A stretch of DNA of 64,000 nt from Aphodovivens sp036306585 (GCA_036306585.1 JAXJZF010000006.1:124001-188000), one strand, 5' to 3'. Numbered from the stretch's first letter, positions 41,186-50,269 are shown. Notes: a model not told the origin generated them from the letters alone. Program-made: numbers and translations.

Positions 41186-42340
41186 ATGTCACTGCGCAAA
41201 AGGCAAATCACCTATTCGCAGCGTCCCAATCACGCGGCACGTTCGGCGCATGCCCGCGGTGACAAGATGTTCCGCACCTACGACACCAGCTACATCCGCC
41301 CGAAGCGCAGCAAGGCTCCTACCATCATCGCATTGGTGGCGGCCCTCGTGGTCATCATCGCGGTGGTGTGCGGCATCGTGTTCGCGCTGAGGGGCTGCTC
41401 CGCCGAACCGACGTTGGCTGAAGGGCAGACCGCCCAAGTGGAGGTTGCCGAAGGAGCCGCCGCGACGAACATCGGCGACCAGCTGGTGCAGGCCGGCGTG
41501 GTCGGAAGCTCCTCCGATTTCGTGAGACGCGTGGGCGAGATGAACGCCACCGACCAGCTGAAGCCGGGATCCTACGAGTTCACGGGCGGCATGTCCCTTG
41601 ACGATGTGGTCAATCTGCTGGTGGCGGGCCCGAACGCTCAGACGGGGCTCACCATCCCCGAAGGCTACACGCTGTCGCAGATCGCCTCCGCGGTGGAGCA
41701 GTTCACTGGCGGCGCGATTACCGCCGATGATTTCTCCAACGCCGCATCCGATGCCAGCGTTTACGCGGCCGACTACGATTTCCTGGAAGATGCGGGCACG
41801 GCCAGCCTGGAGGGCTTCTTGTTCCCGAAGACGTATGAGATTCCCGACGGCGCCACCGCCGACTCCGTCATCCGCATGATGCTGGACCAGTATCGCGCCG
41901 AGATTGCATCGCTGAATATGTCCTACCCTGAAAACATGGGCTTGAGCGGCTATGAAACGCTCATCCTTGCCTCCATTGTCGAGAAGGAGTCATCAGGTGA
42001 TGACGACGTGCGCGCTCAGGTGGCGTCGGTGTTCTACAACCGCCTGACCACCAGCGGCGAGCCCACCTACGGCATGCTGCAAAGCGATGCCACCACCGCT
42101 TACGAGGTGGGCCACGACCCCACGGCCGAGGACGTGGCGACCGACGGGCCTTACAACACCTACACCAACAGGGGGTTGCCACCTACGCCCATCTGCTCGC
42201 CGAGCGCCGCCAGCCTGCAGGCCGTGTGCTCGCCTGCCGACACCGACTACTACTTCTTCTACTTTGCCGAAGACGACAACGGCCAGATGCAGTACCACTT
42301 CACGACGACCTACGAAGAGCACATGCAGACCTTCTCGTAG
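41186..42340 (+). CDS. mltG: endolytic murein transglycosylase MltG
   Basis: MltG cleaves nascent glycan strands at the membrane and limits their length. The 384-aa protein has a basic cytoplasmic start, one membrane helix (about 45-67), a LysM-like segment (TIPEGYTLSQIAS), and the catalytic domain with Glu in LASIVEKES. The substrate motif YNTYTNRGLPPTPICSPS and end region YFFYFAEDDNGQMQYHFTTT follow. All are typical. An AAGGAG ribosome site precedes the ATG. It follows ruvX by 43 bases. Confidence 0.95.
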   Translation: MSLRKRQITYSQRPNHAARSAHARGDKMFRTYDTSYIRPKRSKAPTIIALVAALVVIIAVVCGIVFALRGCSAEPTLAEGQTAQVEVAEGAAATNIGDQLVQAGVVGSSSDFVRRVGEMNATDQLKPGSYEFTGGMSLDDVVNLLVAGPNAQTGLTIPEGYTLSQIASAVEQFTGGAITADDFSNAASDASVYAADYDFLEDAGTASLEGFLFPKTYEIPDGATADSVIRMMLDQYRAEIASLNMSYPENMGLSGYETLILASIVEKESSGDDDVRAQVASVFYNRLTTSGEPTYGMLQSDATTAYEVGHDPTAEDVATDGPYNTYTNRGLPPTPICSPSAASLQAVCSPADTDYYFFYFAEDDNGQMQYHFTTTYEEHMQTFS

Positions 42341-42373
42341 GCCTGCCCTGATACGGCTCAGCAAGGCGTGCTC

Positions 42374-42922
42374 ATGGCGTTCCTCAAACCCGACAGGTAC
42401 TTCTCCCGCATATCGCGCATCGACATCGAGCGTGACCTAGTGGGCTGCGGATTCCAATCGGTGTTGATGGATGTGGACAACACCATACTCACGCGCGACA
42501 CCCACGAGGTGCCCTGCGATGTGGGGGCGTGGCTCGCGCGCGCACGCGATGCGGGTTTGCGGTTTTGCCTGGTGTCCAACAACTGGCATGAGGGGGTCTA
42601 CCGGCTTGCCGAGCGGCTGGAGCTGCCCATCGTGGCGAAAGCCGTGAAGCCGCTGCCCCCGGCGTTCCTCATGGCGCTGCGCAAGATCGGCGCGAAGCGC
42701 GCCACGACGGTGGTTATCGGCGATCAGTTGGTCACTGATGTCATGGGGGCTCATTTCCTGGGTATGAAGGCGTATATGCTGCAGCCTTTGGTGGAGCAGG
42801 ACCTTCCGCACACGCTCATGCTGCGGCATTTCGAACGCTTGGTGATGGGGGACCGGCAGCCGGAGGGTATCGGCGCCGGCGTTCCCACGGCATGCAGCGA
42901 CGTAGAAGGCGGATCGCGATGA
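42374..42922 (+). CDS. yqeG: YqeG family HAD-IIIA phosphatase
   Basis: This is a HAD-superfamily hydrolase whose relatives include PGP phosphatases and the YqeG proteins of Firmicutes. The ATG at 42374 is chosen since AAGG lies seven bases upstream; GTG 42368 would be too near. The 182-aa protein has motif I LMDVDNTI, motif II LVSNN, Lys in KAVKPLPPAF and motif IV VIGDQLVTDVMGA. All are intact. Its stop overlaps aroE as ATGA. It may act on phosphatidylglycerophosphate, but the substrate is not established. Confidence 0.9.
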   Translation: MAFLKPDRYFSRISRIDIERDLVGCGFQSVLMDVDNTILTRDTHEVPCDVGAWLARARDAGLRFCLVSNNWHEGVYRLAERLELPIVAKAVKPLPPAFLMALRKIGAKRATTVVIGDQLVTDVMGAHFLGMKAYMLQPLVEQDLPHTLMLRHFERLVMGDRQPEGIGAGVPTACSDVEGGSR

Positions 42923-43854
42923 CGCGGAAAATGTACCTTATCGGGCACCCGGTGGGGCACTCGAAATCGGCGGTGATGTACAACGCCGTGTACGGGCATG
43001 CCGGGCTGCCATGGCGCTACGAGCTGCTGGATTGCCCGACCGTGGAAGAGGCCCGGGCGGTGCTGGAGGCGCGCGATTTCCTGCAGGTGAACATCACCAC
43101 GCCCTATAAGCCGCTGGCATACGAGGCCGCCGACGAGCGGACGAAGGCAGTGATGCTGGTGGGAGGCGCGAACGTCCTGGTGAACCGGTGCTGGCGCCTG
43201 ACCGCGCACAACACCGACGGCGTGGGCTGCACCGGATTCCTGGCGCGCGAGGGCTTCCCGGTGGAAGGCTCGCGCATCGTCATCTGCGGAACCGGCCCCA
43301 CTGCGCTGGCGATATTGACCGCCTGCGCTTGGTCGGGGGCGCGCCAGGTTCTGCTGCTCGGTCGTGATGGCGACCATGCGCGCGAGGTGCTTGATGGGTG
43401 GAGCCTGCGTTCGGCGTGCTTCGATTCCGGCAGCCGCGCCCCGGAAAGCGAGGGAGAGGTGCGTCGGGAGCTGTTCTGCGAGATGATGCATCGCGCAGAG
43501 CTGCGCGCGTTCTCCTATGGCGAGGCGGAGCAGGCGATCCCTCAAGCCGATCTGGTCATCAACGCCACGCCTTTGGGGATGAGGGAGGGCGATCCCGCTC
43601 CCTTTCCCGGCGAGCTGCTCCGGTCGGGCCAATGGGCGTTCGATTGCGTGTACGGCCATGGCGAGACGGCGTTTCTCGCCGCCGCCCGCAAGGCGGGGTG
43701 CCGCGCCTACGACGGCGCCGGCATGCTGGTGGGCCAGGCGGTGGAGACCGTGCGCATCGTGACGCAGGCCATGCGCATGCCGCTGCCCCTCAGCGACGAC
43801 GCGATGTTCGATATCATGGCGGACGCGGCGGGTTTCCGGCTTTCCCAACGATGA
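42919..43854 (+). CDS. aroE: shikimate dehydrogenase family protein
   Basis: AroE reduces 3-dehydroshikimate to shikimate with NADPH. The start at 42919 overlaps the yqeG stop and follows AAGGCGGA. The 311-aa protein has LIGHPVGHSKSAVMYN (shikimate-binding Ser), NITTPYKPLAYE with the catalytic Lys, and HNTDGVGCTGFL with the partner Asp. The NADP fold is ICGTGPTALAIL, then INATPLGM and YDGAGMLVGQAVE. It is a little longer than E. coli AroE (272 aa), with an insert around residues 165-195. It is the first of five shikimate-pathway genes here. Confidence 0.9.
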   Translation: MTRKMYLIGHPVGHSKSAVMYNAVYGHAGLPWRYELLDCPTVEEARAVLEARDFLQVNITTPYKPLAYEAADERTKAVMLVGGANVLVNRCWRLTAHNTDGVGCTGFLAREGFPVEGSRIVICGTGPTALAILTACAWSGARQVLLLGRDGDHAREVLDGWSLRSACFDSGSRAPESEGEVRRELFCEMMHRAELRAFSYGEAEQAIPQADLVINATPLGMREGDPAPFPGELLRSGQWAFDCVYGHGETAFLAAARKAGCRAYDGAGMLVGQAVETVRIVTQAMRMPLPLSDDAMFDIMADAAGFRLSQR

Positions 43855-43916
43855 TCGGCGCCGCCGGGCCTCTCCCGGCGCCGCGCCACGCGAACCGAAG
43901 TGCAGGAGGTGCCTGA

Positions 43917-44342
43917 ATGTACGGGCTCAAGACCGAGGCGGCGTTCGATTCCGCCCATTTTCTCAGCGATTATTACGGCAAATGCGAGAACCTCCACGGG
44001 CATCGCTGGCGCGTGGTCGTGTACTTGTCTCAAGCCGAACTGCAGACCGAAGGCACGATGCGCGACATGGTGCTGGACTTCGGGGTGTTCAAGCGCGCCG
44101 TGCGCGAGCTTGCCGAATCGCTCGACCACACGTTCCTGGTGGAAGAGGGCACGCTGAAGCCCTCAACCATCGAAGCGCTCGAGGGGGAGGGCTTCTCGTT
44201 GACCATCCTTCCCTTCCGCACCACGGCCGAGAACCTCGCGCGATATTTCGCTGCCGTCCTCATCGGGCAGGGCCTTCCCGTCGGCCGTGTGGACATGTAC
44301 GAGACTCCCAACAACTGCGCCATCTACGTTCCGTCGAAGTAG
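43917..44342 (+). CDS. queD: 6-carboxytetrahydropterin synthase-like protein (QueD family)
   Basis: QueD converts dihydroneopterin triphosphate to 6-carboxytetrahydropterin in queuosine synthesis. The 141-aa protein has the zinc His residues in FDSAHF and NLHGHRW, the catalytic Cys in GKCENLHGH and DFGVFKRAVRELAESLDHTFL. PTAEN-like RTTAENLARYFA and the end motif MYETPNNCAIY are also present. The family (PTPS/QueD) is clear. No queC, queE or queF is adjacent, so it may serve queuosine or another pterin route. It lies within the aro genes, with GCAGGAGG before ATG. Confidence 0.88.
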   Translation: MYGLKTEAAFDSAHFLSDYYGKCENLHGHRWRVVVYLSQAELQTEGTMRDMVLDFGVFKRAVRELAESLDHTFLVEEGTLKPSTIEALEGEGFSLTILPFRTTAENLARYFAAVLIGQGLPVGRVDMYETPNNCAIYVPSK

Positions 44343-44485
44343 GTGCCCGGCTGCCGTCTTGCGGGCAATGTCCGGGGCGGACGGGGCAAGCGCGGGACGC
44401 GTGCAGGCAACATGCGAGAAACATCGGGATGCGGAGCGCTGGGGTACAATAGCGGCGTATGTCGATTACGAGGGAAAGTTGCCGC

Positions 44486-45658
44486 ATGCGTTACTTCACA
44501 GCAGGCGAAAGCCATGGCCAGGAGCTCACTGCCATCGTTGAGGGGGTTCCCGCGGGGCTTCGCATCTCCGAAGAGCAGATCAACACCGATTTGGCGCGCC
44601 GCCAGTCCGGCTACGGCCGCGGTGGGCGTCAGAAGATCGAGCACGACACTGTGCGCGTGACCTCGGGCATCCGCTTCGGGCGCACGATCGGATCGCCCGT
44701 GTCGATGGTGGTGCGCAACCGCGATTGGCAGAACTGGGAGGCGCGCATGGCGCCGTTCAGCGAAGCGCCCTCTGACCTGGTGCGCGAGGTGACGCCGCGT
44801 CCCGGCCATGCCGATTTGCTGGGCGTGCTCAAAACCGACACCGACGACTGCCGCAACATTCTCGAGCGTGCATCGGCGCGCGAGACGGCGGCGCGCGTGG
44901 CTGCATCGGGCATCCCGCGCGAGTTTCTCGCTGATTTGGGTGTGGAGATCATCTCGTACGTGACTTCCATCGGCGATGCCGCGATGAAGGAGGACGACCC
45001 CATCGCCGCAGCGGCGGAATACAAGCCGCTCGACATCGAGTTGTCCGAGGTGCGCTGCCCTGATTCCGGCGCCACGCGCGCGATGAAGCGCGTCATCGAC
45101 AAAGCCATCGAGGAGCGCGACAGCCTGGGCGGAACATTCCGCGTGGTGGTCCGCGGGCTGGTGCCCGGCGTGGGCGGTTATGCCACGGGGCGCGACCGCC
45201 TCACCTCGCAGTTGGGCGCGGCGGTGCTCTCCATTCCCGCTATCAAGGGCGTGGAGTTCGGCTTGGGGTTCAAGGCCACGCAGCTGCCCGGTTCCAAGGT
45301 GCATGACGAGATCCTGCTGGACCCGCAGGCCGGGTTCACGCGCGGCGGCAACAACGCCGGCGGCTTGGAAGGCGGCATGACCACGGGTCTTCCGCTTATC
45401 ATCACGGCGGCGATGAAGCCCATCGCCACGCTTATGCAGCCGTTGCGCACGGTGAACCTCGACACACTCGAGGTCGCCGAGGCCTCCAAGGAGCGTAGCG
45501 ACGTGTGCGCCGTGCCCGCGGCGGCGGTCGTCGCCGAGGCCGAGGTGGCGTTCGTCCTGGCGGATGCCTACCTGCGCAAGTTCGGCTGCGACAACATGAC
45601 CGACATCAAGGCGGCGCTGCGCTCTTACAGGCAGCGTCTGCGGACGGCGTCGAGGTAG
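44486..45658 (+). CDS. aroC: chorismate synthase
   Basis: AroC makes chorismate from EPSP using reduced FMN. The start at 44486 (MRYFTAGESHG) is chosen over an earlier frame start because the family begins exactly there; GAGGGAAAG precedes it. A -10 TACAAT at 44445-44450 suggests a local promoter. The 390-aa protein has GESHGQELTAIVEG, RRQSGYGRGGRQKIE and SVHDE-like SKVHDEILLDPQAG. Further motifs are RGGNNAGGLEGGMTTG and the C-terminal RSDVCAVPAAAVVAEA. Its stop is three bases before the aroK start. Confidence 0.97.
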   Translation: MRYFTAGESHGQELTAIVEGVPAGLRISEEQINTDLARRQSGYGRGGRQKIEHDTVRVTSGIRFGRTIGSPVSMVVRNRDWQNWEARMAPFSEAPSDLVREVTPRPGHADLLGVLKTDTDDCRNILERASARETAARVAASGIPREFLADLGVEIISYVTSIGDAAMKEDDPIAAAAEYKPLDIELSEVRCPDSGATRAMKRVIDKAIEERDSLGGTFRVVVRGLVPGVGGYATGRDRLTSQLGAAVLSIPAIKGVEFGLGFKATQLPGSKVHDEILLDPQAGFTRGGNNAGGLEGGMTTGLPLIITAAMKPIATLMQPLRTVNLDTLEVAEASKERSDVCAVPAAAVVAEAEVAFVLADAYLRKFGCDNMTDIKAALRSYRQRLRTASR

Positions 45659-45661
45659 CGC

Positions 45662-46378
45662 ATGGCCGGCTCCGACAACGCATTGCGCCGCAACGGCGGC
45701 GCGTCCCACGGGAAAGGTTCCGCGCGGGGAGTGCGGGGCTCATCTGCCCGCAACGGCGGCGGGCAGCGCAGCGGCGCCGTCCAACGCGGCAAGAGCACCG
45801 ACAAGGGCGGCGGTCAGCACGGCGGCAAGCGCAAGCCGCCCGTGCCGTGCGAGCTGGTGCGGCCGGTGTTCTTCGTGGGATTCATGGGCGCGGGCAAAAC
45901 CTCGGTTTCGCGCCGTCTGGCACGGCTGTGCGGCATCTCTTCCATCGACATGGATTCCTACATCGAGCGGCGTGAGGGGCGTCGCATTCGCGACATCTTC
46001 GCCGAGGACGGTGAAGGGTTTTTCCGCGATCTGGAAACCCAGGTCCTGCGCGAGATGACGCAGGGCGACCCTGCCCTCGTTTCGTGCGGCGGCGGTGTGG
46101 TGCTACGGCCTGAGAACCGCGCCATCCTGCGCGAAAGCGGCTTCGTCGTGTTCCTGAAGGTGGGCGCCGACGAGGCGAAATCGCGCATCAGCGACCCTTC
46201 CACCCGCCCGCTTCTCGGCGATGCCGAGGCGGCGCGCAAGACCAACGCGGAACGCCTGCCCTTGTACGAGGAAGCGGCCGACGCCACAGTGGACACGTCC
46301 GGCAAGGGCGTGACGGCGCTCGCGTATCAAGTGCGTTCCATCCTGAAGAAAGAGGGCATCCTGTGGCAACGAAAGTAG
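45662..46378 (+). CDS. aroK: shikimate kinase with basic N-terminal extension
   Basis: AroK phosphorylates shikimate at O-3. The 238-aa protein carries a normal kinase domain from about residue 66. It has P-loop GFMGAGKTS (73-81), Asp in IDMDSYIER, RDIFAEDGEGFFRDLE, SCGGGVVL, and RPLL of the lid. The first 65 residues are unusual: Gly/Ser/Arg/Lys-rich and low-complexity (GGASHGKGSARGVRGSS), absent from ordinary 170-aa enzymes. The start at 45662 follows the aroC stop directly. An internal start is possible but I see no strong ribosome site before the kinase domain. It overlaps aroB by 16 bases. Confidence 0.93.
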   Translation: MAGSDNALRRNGGASHGKGSARGVRGSSARNGGGQRSGAVQRGKSTDKGGGQHGGKRKPPVPCELVRPVFFVGFMGAGKTSVSRRLARLCGISSIDMDSYIERREGRRIRDIFAEDGEGFFRDLETQVLREMTQGDPALVSCGGGVVLRPENRAILRESGFVVFLKVGADEAKSRISDPSTRPLLGDAEAARKTNAERLPLYEEAADATVDTSGKGVTALAYQVRSILKKEGILWQRK

Positions 46379-47475
46379 TGGTGAACATCCCCGGCGAGAA
46401 GCCCTACGACGTGCGCATCGGCTCTGGCGTTCTGGCGGGGCTGGGCCAGCATGTGAAGAAGGCGTGCGGCATCGAGGGCGTCGGCCGCGCGCTCATCATC
46501 ACCGACTCGAACGTGGCGCCGCTCTACCGCGATGCCGCCTGCGATTCCCTGACGCAGGCGGGTCTGAAGGTGCGCGACATCGTCGTCCCCGCAGGCGAGG
46601 AGTCGAAATCCATCGCCGTTCTGGGCGAGATCTGGGAGGCCATGGCGCAGCTCGCCTTCGAGCGCGACTGCGTGGTGGTGGCTCTCGGCGGCGGCGTGGT
46701 GGGCGACCTTGCCGGGTTCGTGGCCGCCACGTACATGCGCGGTGTAGCGGCAGTGCAGGTCCCCACCACGCTTCTTGCCATGGTGGACTCGTCGGTGGGA
46801 GGCAAGACCGCCATCAACTTGGAAGCGGGGAAGAACCTGGTGGGCGCGTTCAAGCAGCCGCTGTACGTGGCGGCCGACACGGGGACGCTCGCCACGCTGC
46901 CCGATCGCGAATGGCGCTGCGGCTGCGCCGAGGTGGCGAAGTCATCGGTCATCGATTCCGACGAGTTCTTCTTCTGGATGCTCGATCATGCGCAGGCCAT
47001 CGCCGAGCGCGATCCCGAGGCATCTTCGGAAGCTATCGCGCGCTGCGTGGTGTTCAAAGCCGACGTGGTCGCCGATGACAAGACGGAAAGCCGCGGTGTA
47101 CGCGAATGCCTGAACTACGGCCACACGCTGGGGCATGCGGTGGAGAAACTGGCGGGCTACGGCACGTTCACCCATGGCGAAGGCGTCGCGGAGGGCATGC
47201 GCTTCGCTGCCCGTATGGCGCAGGACCTGGTGGGTGCCTCGCCGGAGTTCGTGGAGGTGCAAGGGCAGCTGCTTGATGCGCTCGGGCTGCCGCCGTTGAC
47301 ATGGAGCGCCGACCCACGGCAGATCCTTGACGCCATGAAACGCGACAAGAAGGCCCGCGCGGGACGGGTGCGATTCGTGCTGCCCTGCGATGTGGGTGAT
47401 TGGCGGCTTTTGGAAGTGGACGATGCCGTCATCTTGCAGCACCTTGAGCGCTGGGCGGCTTCCAAGGATCGCTAG
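46363..47475 (+). CDS. aroB: 3-dehydroquinate synthase
   Basis: AroB closes DAHP to 3-dehydroquinate using NAD+ and zinc. The 370-aa protein starts at GTG inside the aroK end. NAD-binding motifs are PAGEESKSI and VALGGGVVGDLAGFVAATYMRG. Catalytic and metal-site regions are TTLLAMVDSSVGGKTAIN, ECLNYGHTLGHAVE and FTHGEGVAEGM. All key residues are present and length is normal. It is co-transcribed with aroC and aroK. Confidence 0.97.
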   Translation: MATKVVVNIPGEKPYDVRIGSGVLAGLGQHVKKACGIEGVGRALIITDSNVAPLYRDAACDSLTQAGLKVRDIVVPAGEESKSIAVLGEIWEAMAQLAFERDCVVVALGGGVVGDLAGFVAATYMRGVAAVQVPTTLLAMVDSSVGGKTAINLEAGKNLVGAFKQPLYVAADTGTLATLPDREWRCGCAEVAKSSVIDSDEFFFWMLDHAQAIAERDPEASSEAIARCVVFKADVVADDKTESRGVRECLNYGHTLGHAVEKLAGYGTFTHGEGVAEGMRFAARMAQDLVGASPEFVEVQGQLLDALGLPPLTWSADPRQILDAMKRDKKARAGRVRFVLPCDVGDWRLLEVDDAVILQHLERWAASKDR

Positions 47476-47629
47476 GCGGCGGTCAACGCGGTCCGCGCGA
47501 TGACGTCGCGCTGTCCGGTGGCGTCCGCTACAGCCGTGGCGGCGCACGCCCATGGCCTGATGGCGTGCGGCCTGGCGGCGCTCGTGCGCCGCGATAATTG
47601 CAGAGACGAAGATAAGAAGGCGAAACCCC

Positions 47630-48067
47630 ATGAAGAAATTCCTTCTCCTCAACGGTCCGAACCTGAACATGCTGGGCGTGCGCGAGCCGGAAATCTACGG
47701 CCACGACACCCTGGATTCCATCGAGGCCGAGGTAGTGGCCTACGGCGTCGAGCGCGGCGTGCAGGTGGACTGCTTCCAGTCCAATCATGAAGGCGTGCTC
47801 ATCGACAAGATCCACGAGGCGCATTGGCGCTATGACGGCATCGTGTACAACCCGGGCGCGCACACGCACTATTCCTATGCGCTGCGCGACGCGGTGGGCT
47901 CCATCGACACGCCGGTGGTGGAGGTGCATCTGTCCGACATCAACGCGCGCGAGCCGTTCCGCGCCGTCTCGGTCATCGAGCCGGTGTGCATCGCGCAGAT
48001 CAAGGGCAAGGGCAAGGAGGGCTACAAGGAGGCGATCGATGTCTTGCTCGAGCGAGCGGATAGCTAG
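47630..48067 (+). CDS. aroQ: 3-dehydroquinate dehydratase, type II
   Basis: AroQ dehydrates 3-dehydroquinate to 3-dehydroshikimate. The 145-aa protein is the small type II enzyme. It has LLNGPNLNMLGVREPEIYG with the catalytic Tyr, QSNHEGVLIDKIHEA, NPGAHTHYSYALRDA with the catalytic His and VEVHLSDINAREPFR. It lies 155 bases after aroB. The next gene starts inside it, overlapping by 29 bases. With aroE, B, K and C this leaves aroG/aroF and aroA to be found outside the window. Confidence 0.96.
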   Translation: MKKFLLLNGPNLNMLGVREPEIYGHDTLDSIEAEVVAYGVERGVQVDCFQSNHEGVLIDKIHEAHWRYDGIVYNPGAHTHYSYALRDAVGSIDTPVVEVHLSDINAREPFRAVSVIEPVCIAQIKGKGKEGYKEAIDVLLERADS

Positions 48068-49232
48068 GCTGCGCGCCGCCTGCGCCGCTGAGGGCCTCGA
48101 CGCCTTCCTGGTGCGCGATACCTCCAGCATCAGGTGGCTGACGGCGTTCGATGACGTCTTCGATGAAGAGCGCGCGCACGCCCTGTTGGTGGACGCGGAT
48201 GCAGCGTTGCTCCATACCGATTCCCGCTATTCCGAGGCTGCCCGTGCGGCGGCGCGGGAGATGGGAGGAGCGGTCGCCGTCGATGACGCGCATATGACGC
48301 ACGCCGCGTTCGTTGCGAAGGCTTTGCGGGGTGCTGCCGCTTCCGAAGAGGCAGCCGGCGGAGCTGCGCCATCCCAGGTGGCAGGGGATGCTGGATCTCG
48401 TCAGACGGTGCTGGGCATCGAGGATGCCGTCCTCCTTTCCGAATACCGTGCGCTGCAGCGCACGCTCGACGGCGGCGACGGTGAGGACGAGGCTGCGCCG
48501 CCTGTCCGGCTGAGCGAGACCAGCGGGTTCGTGCAGCGCCTGCGCGCGGTGAAGGACGCCGACGAGGTCGCGCGCATGCGCGCGGCGCAGGCCATCACCG
48601 ATGCGGCGTTCGACCACATCGTGGGGTTCATGAAACCCAGCATGACCGAGCGCGAGGTGCAGATCGAGCTCGACGATTTCATGCGCCGCCATGGGGCGGA
48701 AAGCCTAGCGTTTCCCTCCATCGTGGCGACGGGGGTGCATGCTGCGAGCCCTCATGCCGTTCCCGGCGGGACGCGCCTCGAGGCAGGGCAGTGCGTGGTG
48801 ATGGATTTTGGGGCGCGTGCGCGCGGTTATTGCTCCGACATGACGCGCACGGTGTTCCTGGGCAAGCCTTCGGCGTGCATGCGCGAGGCGTACGCCGCCA
48901 TCCGGGAGGCGAACGAGCGGGTGGAGGCCTTGCTCGCGCCGGGCGTCACCGGCAAGCAGGCGCATGAGCTTGCGGAGCGCATCCTTGCGGAGCATGATTT
49001 TGCGGGGAAGATGGGACATGCCCTCGGGCACAGCGTGGGCATCGACATCCATGAGGATCCATGCTTGGCTCCGCGCAATGCCGAGCCGCTTACGGTAGGC
49101 AATGTGGTGACGGTCGAGCCCGGGGTGTACCTGACCGGCGAGTTCGGCATGCGCTTGGAGGATTTCGGCGTGATCGTCGACGGTGGGTTTGATGTCTTCA
49201 CGAAATCCACGCATGAGATGGTTATACTATAA
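48039..49232 (+). CDS. M24 family Xaa-Pro aminopeptidase
   Basis: This is a dinuclear metallopeptidase cleaving next to proline. The start at 48039 follows AAGGAGG by seven bases, inside the aroQ end. The 397-aa protein has a creatinase-type N-terminal domain with a low-complexity Ala/Gly insert (about 85-115). The pita-bread domain ligands are all present: Asp in MDFGARARGYCSDMTRT (two), His in ALGHSVGIDIHEDP, and Glu in VEPGVYL and MRLEDFG. The position between aroQ and efp is the conserved actinobacterial/firmicute order. EF-P and a proline peptidase together fit a proline-related theme. Confidence 0.93.
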   Translation: MSCSSERIARLRAACAAEGLDAFLVRDTSSIRWLTAFDDVFDEERAHALLVDADAALLHTDSRYSEAARAAAREMGGAVAVDDAHMTHAAFVAKALRGAAASEEAAGGAAPSQVAGDAGSRQTVLGIEDAVLLSEYRALQRTLDGGDGEDEAAPPVRLSETSGFVQRLRAVKDADEVARMRAAQAITDAAFDHIVGFMKPSMTEREVQIELDDFMRRHGAESLAFPSIVATGVHAASPHAVPGGTRLEAGQCVVMDFGARARGYCSDMTRTVFLGKPSACMREAYAAIREANERVEALLAPGVTGKQAHELAERILAEHDFAGKMGHALGHSVGIDIHEDPCLAPRNAEPLTVGNVVTVEPGVYLTGEFGMRLEDFGVIVDGGFDVFTKSTHEMVIL

Positions 49233-49292
49233 CGGTTTGGCACTCAGCCAGGCACGAGGGGTGTGCCTGGTCGTTTGAAAGGATTATAAAGC

Positions 49293-49853
49293 ATGGCAAT
49301 CTCCACCGCCGACTTCAAGAACGGCATGTGCATCGACTACAACAACAAGCTGTGGACCATCGTCGAGTTCCAGCATGTGAAACCCGGCAAGGGCGGTGCG
49401 TTCGTGCGCACCAAGCTCAAGGACATCCGCTCCGGTCGCGTGGTGGACTACACCTTCAACTCCGGCACCAAGTTCGACTCCGTGCGCCTGGAGACCAAGA
49501 AGCTGCAGTACCTGTACAACGACGGCGCCGACTACTGGTTGATGGACAACGACACCTTCGAGCAGATGTCGGTACCCGTCGAGACCGTCGGCGAGGCGGC
49601 CAGGTGGCTGAAGGAGAACGACGAGGCGACGCTGCTGTATGCCGGCGACGAGCTGATCAGCATCGAGCCGCAGATGTTCGTCGAGCTCGAGGTCACCGAC
49701 ACCGAGCCTGGATTCAAGGGCGACACCGCCACCAACACCACCAAGCCGGCGACGCTCGAGACCGGCACCACCATCCAGGTGCCCACCTACGTTGCCATCG
49801 GCGACGTCTTGCAGATCGACACCCGCGACGGCCACTTCGTCAAGCGCGTCTAG
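49293..49853 (+). CDS. efp: elongation factor P
   Basis: EF-P relieves ribosome stalling at polyproline. The 186-aa protein has the three barrel domains. The tip loop reads KPGKGGAF with Lys33 at the position modified in many bacteria. VDYTFNSGTKFDSVRLE and the C-terminal QVPTYVAIGDVLQIDTRDGHF are typical. The loop is PGKGG, not the PGKGP form reported to work unmodified in many actinobacteria. No epmA/epmB, earP or ymfI-type gene is here, so the modification state is open. GAAAGGATTATAAAGC precedes ATG. Confidence 0.97.
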   Translation: MAISTADFKNGMCIDYNNKLWTIVEFQHVKPGKGGAFVRTKLKDIRSGRVVDYTFNSGTKFDSVRLETKKLQYLYNDGADYWLMDNDTFEQMSVPVETVGEAARWLKENDEATLLYAGDELISIEPQMFVELEVTDTEPGFKGDTATNTTKPATLETGTTIQVPTYVAIGDVLQIDTRDGHFVKRV

Positions 49854-50026
49854 CGTTTCGCGCATTGGCGGGCGCGCGCTTCCGCCTGATGGGCGGGATG
49901 CGCGCGCCGCGTTTCACGGCTTCGACGCTTCGCCCGGCACGGCTGGGCGCGGTTGCCAGGGTCGCGAGGGTGTGCGAAAATGATCATCCCGTTCCGGCAC
50001 GCAACGCGCTGGGGCGGCGCACGATC

Positions 50027-50101
50027 GGGCGATTGGCGCAGCGGGAGCGCAGGACCCTTACAAGGTCAAGGTCGGGGGTTCAAATCCCTCATCGCCCACC
50101 A
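50027..50101 (+). tRNA. tRNA-Val (anticodon UAC), CCA encoded
   Basis: The acceptor arm GGGCGAT (50027-50033) pairs with ATCGCCC (50091-50097), discriminator A, and CCA at 50099-50101. The D arm contains GCGCAGCGGGAGCGC, the anticodon loop is CTTACAA and the T arm GGGGGTTCAAATCCCTC. The anticodon loop matches E. coli tRNA-Val(UAC). One mismatch seems to close the anticodon stem. Confidence 0.95.
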
Positions 50102-50110
50102 TGCTTACTA

Positions 50111-50145
50111 GGCCGGGAGCTTGCCGCTCCCGGCCTTTTTGTTTT
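50111..50145 (+). terminator. terminator after tRNA-Val
   Basis: GGCCGGGAGC (50111-50120) pairs perfectly with GCTCCCGGCC (50126-50135), 5-nt loop, followed by TTTTTGTTTT. Confidence 0.95.
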
Positions 50146-50171
50146 GCTCAAGCTTTCCGTTCCGGCTGTAC

Positions 50172-50213
50172 TTTCCGCCCTGCGAGCCGTGCGCTCGCAA
50201 CGGAAGGTTTTTC
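50172..50213 (+). terminator. second terminator downstream of tRNA-Val
   Basis: An outer stem CTTTCCG (50172-50178) / CGGAAGG (50202-50208) and an inner perfect 7-bp stem TGCGAGC/GCTCGCA (50182-50200) precede TTTTT (50209-50213). It insulates the AT-richer genes that follow. Confidence 0.8.
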
Positions 50214-50269
50214 GCGGCAACGTCGTGCCCATGTCCAACGGCGAGTCTCTCATCTTGCTGGTTCGGCGA

